This document shows positions 6,883 through 14,798 of a stretch of DNA of 18,809 nucleotides, one piece after another. The position numbers and the translations under genes were made by a program. The notes below the pieces were generated by a model. The model made no database searches and was not told the origin of the DNA. It worked only from the letters and a program-made list of their open reading frames with translations. Source of the stretch: DATKWV01 sp035529405 (GTDB taxonomy: Bacteria; Planctomycetota; Phycisphaerae; Sedimentisphaerales; Anaerobacaceae); assembly GCA_035529405.1 (NCBI GenBank), contig DATKWV010000065.1:1-18809 (forward strand). The letters run 5' to 3'. The first letter of the stretch is position 1, and every line of letters starts with the position of its first letter.

Positions 6883-9780
6883 TTAATTTTTATTTATCAG
6901 TCCTTCGGCCCGTTTGCGCAGGCGCTGGTCCTGTGAAACGGTAACAACCTTCGAGAGCAGGTATTTCGTAGTCTCGGCCTGCTGAGGTGTATAAACCTTG
7001 GTATCTTCAGCTATTTTCACCACTGCCGCCGCGGCTTCCTGGCGCAGTTCACTTACATCCAGATACTCCCCTGCCATTTTCAGCGCGCCGAAGGAGGGGA
7101 CATTGGCCACTCCCGACAATACCATTTTCTTTTCATTTGCATTGGCTGCCAGTTTCATTGCCTTTTCGTAAAGCATAACCGTCTCACTGGCCGGCCGGTC
7201 GCTTTCAAGACCAATCTGCCGAATAAAGCCGCGCAAGGCCAGCACACGTTTTACCGGGTCTTCGGAGTTTTCGGCTATACTGCCCAAATCCGGCATCGCC
7301 TCCGGGCCGGGACATTCAGCCAGTCCGCGTACAGCCGCGATTTGCACCTGATTGTTCTGATACCCCAGATTCGCCCGCAAAGCCTTCAGGGCATCATAGC
7401 CGCCGATTTTGCCAGCCACCTCTAATAGCGCGCAACGGGCCTGAACATCATCAACCGTCGCCAGCGCCGTCAGAACGGCATCTGCGCGACGCTGTGAATC
7501 TTCAATCCTGCCGGCTACGGCCACGACCGTCCTGCCGGCCTCGAGCTGCTCACCACTTTTGGCCGCCTGTACGAGAATATCAACCAGTTCCGGCAACTGC
7601 TGCGGGCCGGCAACAAACTTTAATACTTTAATCGATTCCAGCCGTACGTTTCTGTCCGAATCTGCTGCGGTTTTAAGCAGTGTTTGTGCCGCCGCGGTGA
7701 TATTACGGTGCTGTACGCTGCGAATCAGCTCGACCCTGACCTGCGGCCGGGCGGTACCTATCATAGCCACAATCTCTTCGTCAACCTTCGGGCCTCGCAG
7801 CCGATAAAGGCTGTCCCTTGCAGCTTCCTGTTCGACTCCGCTCGAATCAGCGGCGCTTTCAGCCAGCAGACCAGCCGTTGAAGCGTCTCCCAAAACTCCC
7901 GCAGCGCTCAATGCAGCCAGGCGAACAGATTCGTCTTTACTTTTTATCGATTTTGCCACAGCATCCAGAGCAGACGCATCTCCGCGGTCGGCAAGCGCCG
8001 AAATCAGTTGAACCTGCTGTTCGGGTCCCAGCTTAGCCAGCCTGTCGGTTGCCGCTTTAACTATGTCCTTTGACGGTACCTGCCTGATAAGCGAAATCGC
8101 CACAGACTGCATACCGGTTTCCCTGCCGCCAAGAACGCCTGTGATGATATTCACGGCCTTTTTGCCGGCTGTGGCAACCATACCGGTCAGCGCAGCTGCT
8201 CGTATATTGTCGGCCCTGACCGACTTATATACCTTTTCGTAAATAACAAATGCCTTGTCCTGTTTACCCTCGGATGCCAGCCGGTCCGCGCATTGGAGAT
8301 AAGCATCATAGGCCAGAAGCTGTATATTGCCGCTGGTTTTTTTGACAGCTTCGGTGAGTGTATCAGCCGCTGCTGAATCGGCGATACTTCCCAAAGCAGC
8401 TATCGCTGCTGCAGCAGTTTGCTCGTCGGATTGATAAACAAGCGAACTCAAAAGCCCCACAGATGCCCTGTCGCCGCGAACACCAAGCGAGTTGATTATG
8501 CCCACCCTGGTTTGGCCGGTTGTTTTCGACAAGGCATCTCGCAATGCTTCATCCACAGATGCGCCGGGTATTCTTTCAAGGGCGTACCGGGCCATATCGG
8601 ATGTGTCCTGCCCGGCAAGCATCGCCGCAAGAGTCGGCACCGACGCTTCTGTGCCGATTAGACTAAGCTTTCTGCATACGAATTGCTTGCCCGCAGGCGT
8701 AGCTTCGGACTGCAGAAATGCCGCTAACCGCTGCTCGATTACCTTCAGCCGGTCGCCTTGATTATTACGGATTATAAAATCGTCCAGCTGTGTAAGGGTC
8801 TGCCTGCTTTGGCCGTAATCATAATTACGCATCTGCAAAAGGATGTTGTCCAGTGTTTCGCGGTCTAACTGGCTGGACGTGTCGTCAGCCGGCAGGTCAC
8901 CGAGCGCGTACTGAATTCCGTCCAGATAATGCTGCAGGATTTTCGGGTTCCAGAAGATTTCGTCGTTGTGCCCGAGCCCGCTGTAGAAAACACGTCCCTG
9001 GCCGTACCTGCGGACCCACGCTACGGCATAGTCGTCGTCTTTTCGCCGTGTCTGGGCGAAAGTTATGGCACGAATAACATCGAGATTGCGCTTCTGGCTC
9101 ATGTCCATACTCAGCAGCACTCGCAGTTTTTCGCGGGAATAAGGGGCTTTGAGTTGATATATCTCATCGCGGACAAGAAAGCCCTTGCCGTCAAATGCCG
9201 CATTAACTACGTGGTCGGCCTCATCCACTTTTATAGCCCACGTCCCCGACGCTCCCCAGGGGTGCCTGTCGAACAGCGCACCCATCATCTCGGCGCCTTC
9301 GGGCCAGTCGTAAAAATTGTCCGTTGCGGCGTGGATACCGATAATTCCTTTGCCGCCTTTGACAAAATCCACAAGTGCCTGGCGACGTTTAGCGTCCTCG
9401 AAATTCAACTTCGTTGTATTGTTAAGCAAAACCGCGTCAAAGTTCTTGAGGTTCTCGGCGTCGAACATGGCCATATCATTACTGACCACCGTCTCAAAAG
9501 TACCGGTCTTGGCTCCCATAATCTCGAAGGCCTTGTTGGCCACGGGAATACACTTGTGGAAATACTCGTTACACAGCCAGAATACCAGCACCCTCCTGGG
9601 CTGGGCTGGCGTTGCTGTTGGTTTGGCCGGCATGGCCTGCTGTATTTTCTGCCACTGGTCGGCGCTGACTTGTCTTAACTGCTCCGGAGAAACCGCCATC
9701 GAAACATTTGACAAAAGCAGCATTGCAAAGCTAATCTGCAATATGGTTCTGACAACATTGAGTCTTCGAGACCTTCCCAT
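6883..9780 (-). CDS. Secreted ThuA-domain protein fused to long HEAT-repeat region
   Basis: I chose the ATG at 9780 (965 aa), because AAGGAAAGGA lies 6 nt before it; in-frame ATGs at 9786 and 9804 are alternatives. A Sec signal peptide (ILQISFAMLLLSNVSMA) is followed by a linker and a ThuA-like domain at about 63-296. That domain contains VLVFWLCNEYFH, GIIGIHAATDNFYDWPEG and VFYSGLGHNDEIF, the glutamine-amidotransferase-like fold tied to trehalose and disaccharide use. From about residue 320 to the end the protein is a series of roughly 30-residue alpha-helical HEAT-like repeats (for example VPTLAAMLAG, SVGLLSSLV, SALDAVAKSI). ThuA domains alone are about 230-280 aa, so two thirds of this protein is added scaffold. 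The enzymatic role of ThuA is poorly defined; ThuA/B work in R. meliloti points to 3-keto-sugar metabolism. The HEAT part probably binds partner proteins or surfaces. Confidence 0.85.
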   Translation of the reverse strand: MGRSRRLNVVRTILQISFAMLLLSNVSMAVSPEQLRQVSADQWQKIQQAMPAKPTATPAQPRRVLVFWLCNEYFHKCIPVANKAFEIMGAKTGTFETVVSNDMAMFDAENLKNFDAVLLNNTTKLNFEDAKRRQALVDFVKGGKGIIGIHAATDNFYDWPEGAEMMGALFDRHPWGASGTWAIKVDEADHVVNAAFDGKGFLVRDEIYQLKAPYSREKLRVLLSMDMSQKRNLDVIRAITFAQTRRKDDDYAVAWVRRYGQGRVFYSGLGHNDEIFWNPKILQHYLDGIQYALGDLPADDTSSQLDRETLDNILLQMRNYDYGQSRQTLTQLDDFIIRNNQGDRLKVIEQRLAAFLQSEATPAGKQFVCRKLSLIGTEASVPTLAAMLAGQDTSDMARYALERIPGASVDEALRDALSKTTGQTRVGIINSLGVRGDRASVGLLSSLVYQSDEQTAAAAIAALGSIADSAAADTLTEAVKKTSGNIQLLAYDAYLQCADRLASEGKQDKAFVIYEKVYKSVRADNIRAAALTGMVATAGKKAVNIITGVLGGRETGMQSVAISLIRQVPSKDIVKAATDRLAKLGPEQQVQLISALADRGDASALDAVAKSIKSKDESVRLAALSAAGVLGDASTAGLLAESAADSSGVEQEAARDSLYRLRGPKVDEEIVAMIGTARPQVRVELIRSVQHRNITAAAQTLLKTAADSDRNVRLESIKVLKFVAGPQQLPELVDILVQAAKSGEQLEAGRTVVAVAGRIEDSQRRADAVLTALATVDDVQARCALLEVAGKIGGYDALKALRANLGYQNNQVQIAAVRGLAECPGPEAMPDLGSIAENSEDPVKRVLALRGFIRQIGLESDRPASETVMLYEKAMKLAANANEKKMVLSGVANVPSFGALKMAGEYLDVSELRQEAAAAVVKIAEDTKVYTPQQAETTKYLLSKVVTVSQDQRLRKRAEGLINKN

Positions 9781-9826
9781 TTTCATTCCTTTCCTTATAT
9801 TCATTCAGTTTCGTTTTCCTAAAATA

Positions 9827-9853
9827 GTCAATGGTCAATAATCAATAATCATT
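9827..9853. repeat. Heptad (7-bp period) repeat, GTCAATA type
   Basis: Units in exact 7-bp register: GTCAATG, GTCAATA, ATCAATA, ATCATT. It fills the spacer between the oxidoreductase stop codon and the ThuA-HEAT gene start. Confidence 0.7.
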
Positions 9854-11158
9854 TCAAAGCTGCCAGGGCCCGCGCATCGGTCGTGACAGCAATCGCTGAG
9901 CACCGGCATCGTCAATTATTTGTTCTGTTCCGGGGTCCCATTTCAATTTGCGACCCAATCTCATGGCTATCTGACCCAGGTGCCCGGGCGTTGCCGAACG
10001 GTGCGCAATCTCGCAGGGCGTCAATGTTACAGCACGGCTTTTAACGCAATCGAGAAAATTGCGGTAATGACTGGACGACTGGTAAAGGCCAATCTCACCG
10101 GGACCGAACTTTTCGCTCAGTAATTCTTTGGGATGGGCGTCAATATGCCCGCGGTCAACCCAGACCCAGCCGTTTTCGCCAATCCATTTCGTACCCGAAC
10201 GAAGGCCGCTGTCAATAATTAAAATAATACCATTAGCGTATTTAGTCGTCACACGATATTCGGTTGCGCTGTTCCACAAACCGGTTTCGGGGTATCGACC
10301 CCAGCCTTCGACTTCGACCGGGCCTGTGTAGTCCAGGCCAAGTCCCCAGTGTGCGATGTCCACATGATGACCGACCCAGTCCATAAGCTGGCCGCCGCCA
10401 TAATCAAGATGCCAACGCCAGTTCTTATGTACGCGCGCCGGACAATACGGCGAGTATGGTGCCGGTCCCAGCCAGAACTCGTAGTCCAGCTGTGCCGGCG
10501 GGCCACAGATGCCCTCCTGGCCTTTGGTTCCTGCAAAGTCCGTCTGTCCTGCCGGCAGCCCCACTTCTACCGTATGGACCTTGCCGATTCTGCCGTTCAG
10601 TACCAGCTCACAGCCGAACCGGAAATTCGACTTTGACCGCTGCCAGCTGCCGGTCTGCCATATCCTGCTGTACCGTTTAACCGCCTGACATATAGCACGT
10701 CCCTCAGCCAGGTTGTGTGACAGAGGTTTTTCTCCGTAGATATCCTTGCCGCTTCTGGCTGCGGCAACCGAGATAATACCGTGCCAATGGTCCGGCAGGC
10801 CTAAGGCAACCGCATCTATATCATCGCGGGCAAGCAACTGCCGATAATCATGGTAAGCCGTACAACCTGTGTTGCCGTATTTTTTGTTAACCTTGTCTTT
10901 GGCATTGTCAAGATGGCTGCCGTCAATATCGCAGACCGCAACCACTTGAACGTCGGGCTCGTTCAAAAATGCCTCCATATTGACTTCACCCATCCAGCCC
11001 ACGCCCACACAGCCCATCACAATCCTGTTACTTGCTGCTGCGCTGCCGGTTTTACCCAGTGCCGACGACCGCACAAAATACGGAAACCCAATCGTACCAG
11101 CCGCAACTGCCGCTGACTTCTTCAGGAATTGTCGTCGATTAATGTCTCTTTTTTTCAA
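9854..11158 (-). CDS. Tat-exported Gfo/Idh/MocA oxidoreductase (paralogue A)
   Basis: I chose the TTG at 11158 (434 aa): AAAGGGA precedes it by 9 nt, and the resulting N terminus (MKKRDINRRQFLKKSA) matches the neighbouring paralogue. The longer ATG-initiated frame from 11281 would run inside that neighbour. The Tat motif is at Arg8-Arg9. The Rossmann loop is GVGWMG (about 52-57), the following motif LPDHWHG (about 121-127), and the catalytic Lys144 sits in GEKP. The C-terminal domain has GGGQLMDWVGHHVDIAHWG. The protein ends SRPMRGPWQL, nearly the same as the next gene (SRPKRSPWHL), so the two come from a tandem duplication. The spacers on both sides hold heptad repeats. Its predicted role is oxidation of a periplasmic sugar hydroxyl; the substrate is unknown. 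Confidence 0.88.
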   Translation of the reverse strand: MKKRDINRRQFLKKSAAVAAGTIGFPYFVRSSALGKTGSAAASNRIVMGCVGVGWMGEVNMEAFLNEPDVQVVAVCDIDGSHLDNAKDKVNKKYGNTGCTAYHDYRQLLARDDIDAVALGLPDHWHGIISVAAARSGKDIYGEKPLSHNLAEGRAICQAVKRYSRIWQTGSWQRSKSNFRFGCELVLNGRIGKVHTVEVGLPAGQTDFAGTKGQEGICGPPAQLDYEFWLGPAPYSPYCPARVHKNWRWHLDYGGGQLMDWVGHHVDIAHWGLGLDYTGPVEVEGWGRYPETGLWNSATEYRVTTKYANGIILIIDSGLRSGTKWIGENGWVWVDRGHIDAHPKELLSEKFGPGEIGLYQSSSHYRNFLDCVKSRAVTLTPCEIAHRSATPGHLGQIAMRLGRKLKWDPGTEQIIDDAGAQRLLSRPMRGPWQL

Positions 11159-11191
11159 AACCGAAAATCCCTTTCGAAAAGCGACTAAATA

Positions 11192-11212
11192 AATAGTAAA
11201 TAGTAAATAATC
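11192..11212. repeat. Heptad (7-bp period) repeat, AATAGTA type
   Basis: Units in exact register: AATAGTA, AATAGTA, AATAATC, then a degenerate AATTCTA that runs into the stop codon of the upstream oxidoreductase. It fills most of the 58-nt spacer between the two paralogues. Confidence 0.65.
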
Positions 11213-11216
11213 AATT

Positions 11217-12539
11217 CTACAGGTGCCAGGGGCTGCGCTTCGGCCGGGACAACAGGCGATTAGCCGCAGCGTCACCGACAAAAAGCTCCCGCACCGGGTC
11301 CCATTTCAAAGGCCGTTTTAACTCGTACGCAATATTACCCAGATGGCAAACGGTAATTGAGCGGCAGTTGGTCTCGATGTCGGCACCAGGTTCAGCGCCG
11401 GTGCGAATGGCGTTCAGGAAATCAACATGATGGTTATTACTTTCATGCAGATGTATCTGATTGGGACCGATTTTCTGTCTGATTAGATTTTCAGGCCAGG
11501 TGCGCAGGGTATAGCGCCAAACCGCAATCTTGCCTTCGGTACCGGTAAACATAACTCCATTATCCTGGCCCGTTTCGCCCAGAAGTTTCTCCGGGTCGCG
11601 CGTTACAACAGTGCCGTTGGCATATCTGTATGTCAGCACCTTGTAATCCTTGCCGTCCGGAGGGATGATTTCAACCGGCCCGCTGTCGTCGGTGCCCAGC
11701 GCCCACTGGGCGATGTCGAAATGGTGCGCCCCCCAGTTGGTCATATCACCGCCGGAGCAATCACGATAAAACATCCAGTTTCCCACAAATTCCGAATGAT
11801 ATGGCAGGTACGGTATCGGGCCAAGCCACATATCGTAATCAAGATAATCCGGCACCGGTTCTGCAGGCAGGGTACATTCGTTATATCTGGCAGGGCCCCC
11901 AACGCCTACGGTTACCGTTTTTACTTCACCAATGTAACCGTTGCGTACCAGTTCGCACCCAAAGCGGAAACTCCTGCTCGAACGTTGCTGGGTACCTGCC
12001 TGGAACACCCGCCCGTAACGCTTGATGGCCTGGCGCATGGCCTGGGCCTCGGCAATAGTAAGCGACACGGGCTTCTCGCAATAAATATCTTTACCAGCCT
12101 TTGCCGCCGCAATGGAAATCAACGCATGCCAGCGGTCGCCGGTGGCTATCAGTACCGCATCAATATCCTGCCGGGCTAAAAGCTCGTGGAAATCGTTGTA
12201 AGCAGCACAATCCCTGTTACCGTACTTGTTATTGACAATATCCCGGGCCCGATTCAGACACCTGGCATTAACATCGCAGACGGCAACCACCTGCACCCCC
12301 TCAGCCATAAAACCCCCTTCGGGAGCCCAGTCCACGTATGGCGGGAAGCCTCCACCCATACCGGCAGTGCCCTGGCCGCCCATCCCGATGCAGCCCATCA
12401 CAATCCGGTCATTGGCAGCCGTATAGCCAGCCTTGCCCAGTGCCGATGAGCGGATTATGCAGGGAAAACCTATCATGCCCGCTGCGGCACCTGCTGCCTT
12501 TTTCAAAAACCCGCGGCGACTGACGCGCCTGTTTTTCAT
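11217..12539 (-). CDS. Tat-exported Gfo/Idh/MocA oxidoreductase (paralogue B)
   Basis: A 440-aa protein, MKNRRVSRRGFLKKAAG at the N terminus, with the Tat pair at Arg8-Arg9. The Rossmann loop GMGGQG (about 52-57) is followed by a Gly/Pro-rich insertion (about 60-80) that paralogue A lacks, right beside the cofactor site. The following motif reads ATGDRWHA instead of the common ATPDHWH, and the catalytic Lys156 lies in CEKP. The C-terminal domain has GGDMTNWGAHHFDIAQW, with the double His also found in paralogue A. It starts 92 nt after the epimerase-like gene. The fragment at the right edge of the window (18596 onward) is closely related in both protein and DNA. Divergence around the cofactor loop suggests a different substrate or cofactor mode from paralogue A. 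Its substrate is unknown. Confidence 0.9.
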   Translation of the reverse strand: MKNRRVSRRGFLKKAAGAAAGMIGFPCIIRSSALGKAGYTAANDRIVMGCIGMGGQGTAGMGGGFPPYVDWAPEGGFMAEGVQVVAVCDVNARCLNRARDIVNNKYGNRDCAAYNDFHELLARQDIDAVLIATGDRWHALISIAAAKAGKDIYCEKPVSLTIAEAQAMRQAIKRYGRVFQAGTQQRSSRSFRFGCELVRNGYIGEVKTVTVGVGGPARYNECTLPAEPVPDYLDYDMWLGPIPYLPYHSEFVGNWMFYRDCSGGDMTNWGAHHFDIAQWALGTDDSGPVEIIPPDGKDYKVLTYRYANGTVVTRDPEKLLGETGQDNGVMFTGTEGKIAVWRYTLRTWPENLIRQKIGPNQIHLHESNNHHVDFLNAIRTGAEPGADIETNCRSITVCHLGNIAYELKRPLKWDPVRELFVGDAAANRLLSRPKRSPWHL

Positions 12540-12631
12540 AGTAAAAACTCCCCGAATCCCCGCCTGCCGCCCTATTATCTATAGCTTTTCCAGCCGAATA
12601 GCAAGAAAAATATCTGTCAGCCACGCCCGGC

Positions 12632-13483
12632 TCATCCTGCCGACGCCCATTGTTCTCTGACGAACTTTATGCTTTTGGTATAGACTTCTTCGGCGCTGCT
12701 GAAAAAGTCCCGCCACACCCGCGTCGCTGCCGCAAGGTCCGGCAGCGCACGACCGAACACCTCCACTGTCAACCATTTGTCGTAACCTGCCGAGCGTAAT
12801 GCCGTAAAAGTGCCGCCCCAGTCAATATGACCGGTGCCCGGTATCCCCCGGTCGTTTTCGCAGATGTGTACATGCCTGACCTGGTCGATGTTACTGCTGA
12901 TGCAGCCGATTGGGTCCTTCTCTTCGATATTGGCGTGGAACGTATCACACAGCACGCCTAAGGACCGATGTCCTATACGGCGCGTATAATCCGCAGCATC
13001 ATCTACGGTGTTCAGAAAATATCCTTCGAACCGATTGAGCGGCTCGATTGCCAGCGTCACACCTGCCTGCTCTGCGTACTTAGCAGCCTTCAGATGCACC
13101 TCGCTGCCGCACTGCTTTTCCTGCTGCGTGGGGCCTTTACCGCTGAATACGCCCAACGGCTGATAAAACGGACCGCACAGCACCTCTGCACCAAGTGCCT
13201 GCGCGCAGTCAATCGCCCATTTGAGGTACTCAACCGCCCCTTGGCGATGCCTGGCTTCGGTGCTGATTGGGTTGCGCTGTTCGTCAGGGATGACTGTTAC
13301 AACGGTCGAAGCTAAACCATTGTCCTTCAGCACCCTGGAGACTTTCTCGAAATGTGCTGTATTGCCTTCGAACACCGGCACCTCGACACCGTCATAGCCG
13401 ACCAGCTTGAGCTTCTCGAACAGAGGAAAGTGCTCTTCGGTTACGTGCGTTGTCCACAGGAGCATATTAAATCCGATTTTCAT
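12632..13483 (-). CDS. Sugar isomerase/epimerase TIM barrel (D-tagatose/D-psicose 3-epimerase-like)
   Basis: I chose the ATG at 13483 (283 aa), because AAGGGA lies 7 nt before it; the GTG at 13501 overlaps that site. There is no signal peptide, so it is cytoplasmic. It belongs to the xylose-isomerase-like TIM-barrel superfamily (hydroxypyruvate isomerase, AP endonuclease 2 type). Motifs in order: AIEPLNRFEGYF with Glu147, LCDTFHANIEE with Asp180 and His183, HVHICENDRGIPG with His206 and Arg212, and WLTVEVFG with Glu241. The spacings Glu-33-Asp-26-His-35-Glu equal those I recall for the metal ligands of D-tagatose 3-epimerase (152/185/211/246), and His183 and Arg212 also match. The predicted reaction is Mn2+-dependent epimerisation at C3 of a ketose; hydroxypyruvate isomerase is the alternative. 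It is the promoter-proximal gene of the cluster. Confidence 0.85.
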   Translation of the reverse strand: MKIGFNMLLWTTHVTEEHFPLFEKLKLVGYDGVEVPVFEGNTAHFEKVSRVLKDNGLASTVVTVIPDEQRNPISTEARHRQGAVEYLKWAIDCAQALGAEVLCGPFYQPLGVFSGKGPTQQEKQCGSEVHLKAAKYAEQAGVTLAIEPLNRFEGYFLNTVDDAADYTRRIGHRSLGVLCDTFHANIEEKDPIGCISSNIDQVRHVHICENDRGIPGTGHIDWGGTFTALRSAGYDKWLTVEVFGRALPDLAAATRVWRDFFSSAEEVYTKSIKFVREQWASAG

Positions 13484-13522
13484 AGCAGCATCCCTTTTCA
13501 CATTTACATTCTTTTGGTTTTC

Positions 13523-13550
13523 ATTATATTTCTTCCTGATTGGGTGTAAA
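13523..13550 (-). promoter_or_regulatory. Sigma-70-like promoter for the catabolic cluster
   Basis: On the minus strand, TTTACA (13545-13550) and TATAAT (13523-13528) are separated by 16 nt. That is a perfect -10 box and a 5-of-6 -35 box. Transcription would start near 13516, giving a leader of about 33 nt that carries the AAGGGA ribosome site of the epimerase-like gene. All ten minus-strand genes down to position 1 could be read from here, though the longer spacers may hold internal promoters. Confidence 0.6.
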
Positions 13551-13654
13551 CATAAAATCAGGACTGTGGATTACGGCATTTACCAATATCGCGAAGTGGT
13601 ATTTTTTTTAACTTTATGCGCTTTAGGAGTTAATGTTTCAATCCAAAAGCCCGG

Positions 13655-13674
13655 TCCTGAGCGCAGTCGAAGGA
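13655..13674. repeat. REP-like 20-mer
   Basis: TCCTGAGCGCAGTCGAAGGA, with inverted ends TCCT/AGGA. A longer, partly duplicated version lies at 16679-16722. From memory, this word is common as an intergenic repeat in many environmental genomes. Confidence 0.65.
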
Positions 13675-13706
13675 TTTATCCGGTGGGTTTATTTATTTTA
13701 TGTTTA

Positions 13707-13729
13707 GCCCTGCCACCTGTGGGCAGGGC
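13707..13729. repeat. GC hairpin
   Basis: A perfect 8-bp inverted repeat, GCCCTGCC and GGCAGGGC, with a 7-nt loop. No T-run follows on either strand, so it reads as a dispersed hairpin rather than a terminator. Confidence 0.6.
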
Positions 13730-13922
13730 ACAGCCCAAACGACAAACGGTCGCGTAAAATGTGCGGATAAATAAGCCCGGATTCCCCGGATGAAGTTGCG
13801 CAAACCAAATAAAATTTGTTACAATAGTGTTTTTCCATTAAGGCGGCTTATTCACCACGAAGTGCACTGCCGTAAGGCATCCTGTGGAGAAAAACACGAA
13901 GAGATATTGAATTCTTTGATTT

Positions 13923-13940
13923 AACTTCGCGAACTTCGCG
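13923..13940. repeat. Tandem nonamer AACTTCGCG x2
   Basis: Two perfect adjacent copies of AACTTCGCG. The surrounding CACGAAG words are, on the other strand, the CTTCGTG words of the nonamer array at 16483-16545. Confidence 0.55.
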
Positions 13941-14088
13941 TCCTTTCTTGTTTGCTTTAACGGTCTTCATATATTATTATAGGACAGAAGTTTAAATGTT
14001 CGGGTTTTTGACAATTGAATACGGAACTGTACTGGATTTTTAGTGTTTTATCTCAAATAGGCAGTTTTGAGTCTTTAGTTTCTTTGGC

Positions 14089-14691
14089 TTACATTCTAAA
14101 TAGTTTCCTAATTTCTTTAATTCTTCTTGCCACACATGGCCAGTTCTTTATTTTATGCAATAAATTCTTGTAATTTATCGGAAGCCCCCATAAATTATAT
14201 GTATCCCCAAAGATTTTGGTGGGTTTACTGTTTGGTTTGTTTATAGCCTCATTTTTCTGCCCTGTTTCTGCTGGCTCTCCTGGTGTTAATTCGTTTCTGG
14301 CTATTTGGGCTATGTTTCGCAGTTCTTTTGCCAAGTCAAACGCATCGCCTCGAAGAACAAGAACAGCCCAAAAGCAATCATCACCATTTTGGATTAGTGG
14401 AAAACTGGCTCGCAGATTTGCGAAAAACTCATCGTATTTTTTTTGCAGCACATCGGCTGTGCTTGGTTTCCCCCATCGTATCTGTCTCAAAATATCATCA
14501 AGTCCCTTTAATGGCTCTGTGTTGGTATCAATTTCGTGAAAAGCAAACCTTTGTCCAAGTATTTTATTCTTATTGAAGGGAAAGCGTTTATTGTTTGCCT
14601 TAATCCAGTTCTCCGGTTTGTCCTTAGCCCATTGCTCCAGCTTATCAGCCTTCCGCTCCCATAATTCAATGTCAGAAAGTGCAAATGTCAT
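14089..14691 (-). CDS. Hypothetical protein, 200 aa
   Basis: The ATG at 14691 has GGGGG 3 nt upstream. The protein has no signal peptide or membrane segment and looks cytoplasmic. It is rich in Lys, Asn and Trp. It has a charged N-terminal helix (LEQWAKDKPENW), a middle part with a hydrophobic strand (CFWAVLVLRGDAFDLAKELRN), a Gly/Pro/Asn/Lys-rich linker at about 137-157, and a basic C terminus ending RRIKEIRKLFRM. I do not recognise a family. Its codon use is AT-richer than the catabolic genes, consistent with an accessory origin. It is divergent from the small membrane protein gene downstream and isolated by repeat-rich spacers. It could be a chance-preserved orphan, but the start context and 200 unbroken codons favour a real gene. 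Confidence 0.6.
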   Translation of the reverse strand: MTFALSDIELWERKADKLEQWAKDKPENWIKANNKRFPFNKNKILGQRFAFHEIDTNTEPLKGLDDILRQIRWGKPSTADVLQKKYDEFFANLRASFPLIQNGDDCFWAVLVLRGDAFDLAKELRNIAQIARNELTPGEPAETGQKNEAINKPNSKPTKIFGDTYNLWGLPINYKNLLHKIKNWPCVARRIKEIRKLFRM

Positions 14692-14748
14692 AACCCCCGT
14701 ATTTTATCGTATAGCGGGTTAAATGGCAATAATTGACTATAAATATAC

Positions 14749-14777
14749 TTGCTTTGCAGCGGTAAAAGAGGTATAGT
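14749..14777 (+). promoter_or_regulatory. Sigma-70-like promoter upstream of the small membrane protein gene
   Basis: TTGCTT (14749-14754), a 17-nt spacer and TATAGT (14772-14777). Transcription would start near 14784, leaving a leader of about 185 nt before the ATG at 14970. That leader holds several inverted repeats and a decayed PEP-CTERM tail. Confidence 0.4.
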
Positions 14778-14798
14778 AAAAAAGACAATTGAATATTG

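Larger units (their letters stand above)
13551..14088. other. Gene-poor spacer with REP-like and nonamer repeats
   Basis: No convincing gene is visible. The stretch holds a REP-like 20-mer (13655-13674), a GC hairpin (13707-13729), a small hairpin TGCC-GTAA-GGCA (13868-13879) inside sequence with CACGAAG words, a tandem nonamer (13923-13940), and a 6-bp inverted repeat (14052-14071) just past the stop of the next minus-strand gene. Only short ORFs without family motifs or credible ribosome sites overlap it. Confidence 0.6.

Noticed and set aside
8929..9678. 249-codon plus-strand ORF opposite the ThuA-HEAT gene
   Set aside because: It is antisense to conserved ThuA motifs and shows no domain of its own.
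11217..12539. GH109-type NAD-dependent glycosidase
   Set aside because: The twin-Arg start fits, but the GH109 catalytic region is not recognisable, so only the wider family call is made.
14701..14729. Minus-strand TTGCCA-17-TAAAAT as promoter of the 200-aa gene
   Set aside because: The -10 box lies only about 10 nt from the start codon, so transcription would begin inside the ribosome site.
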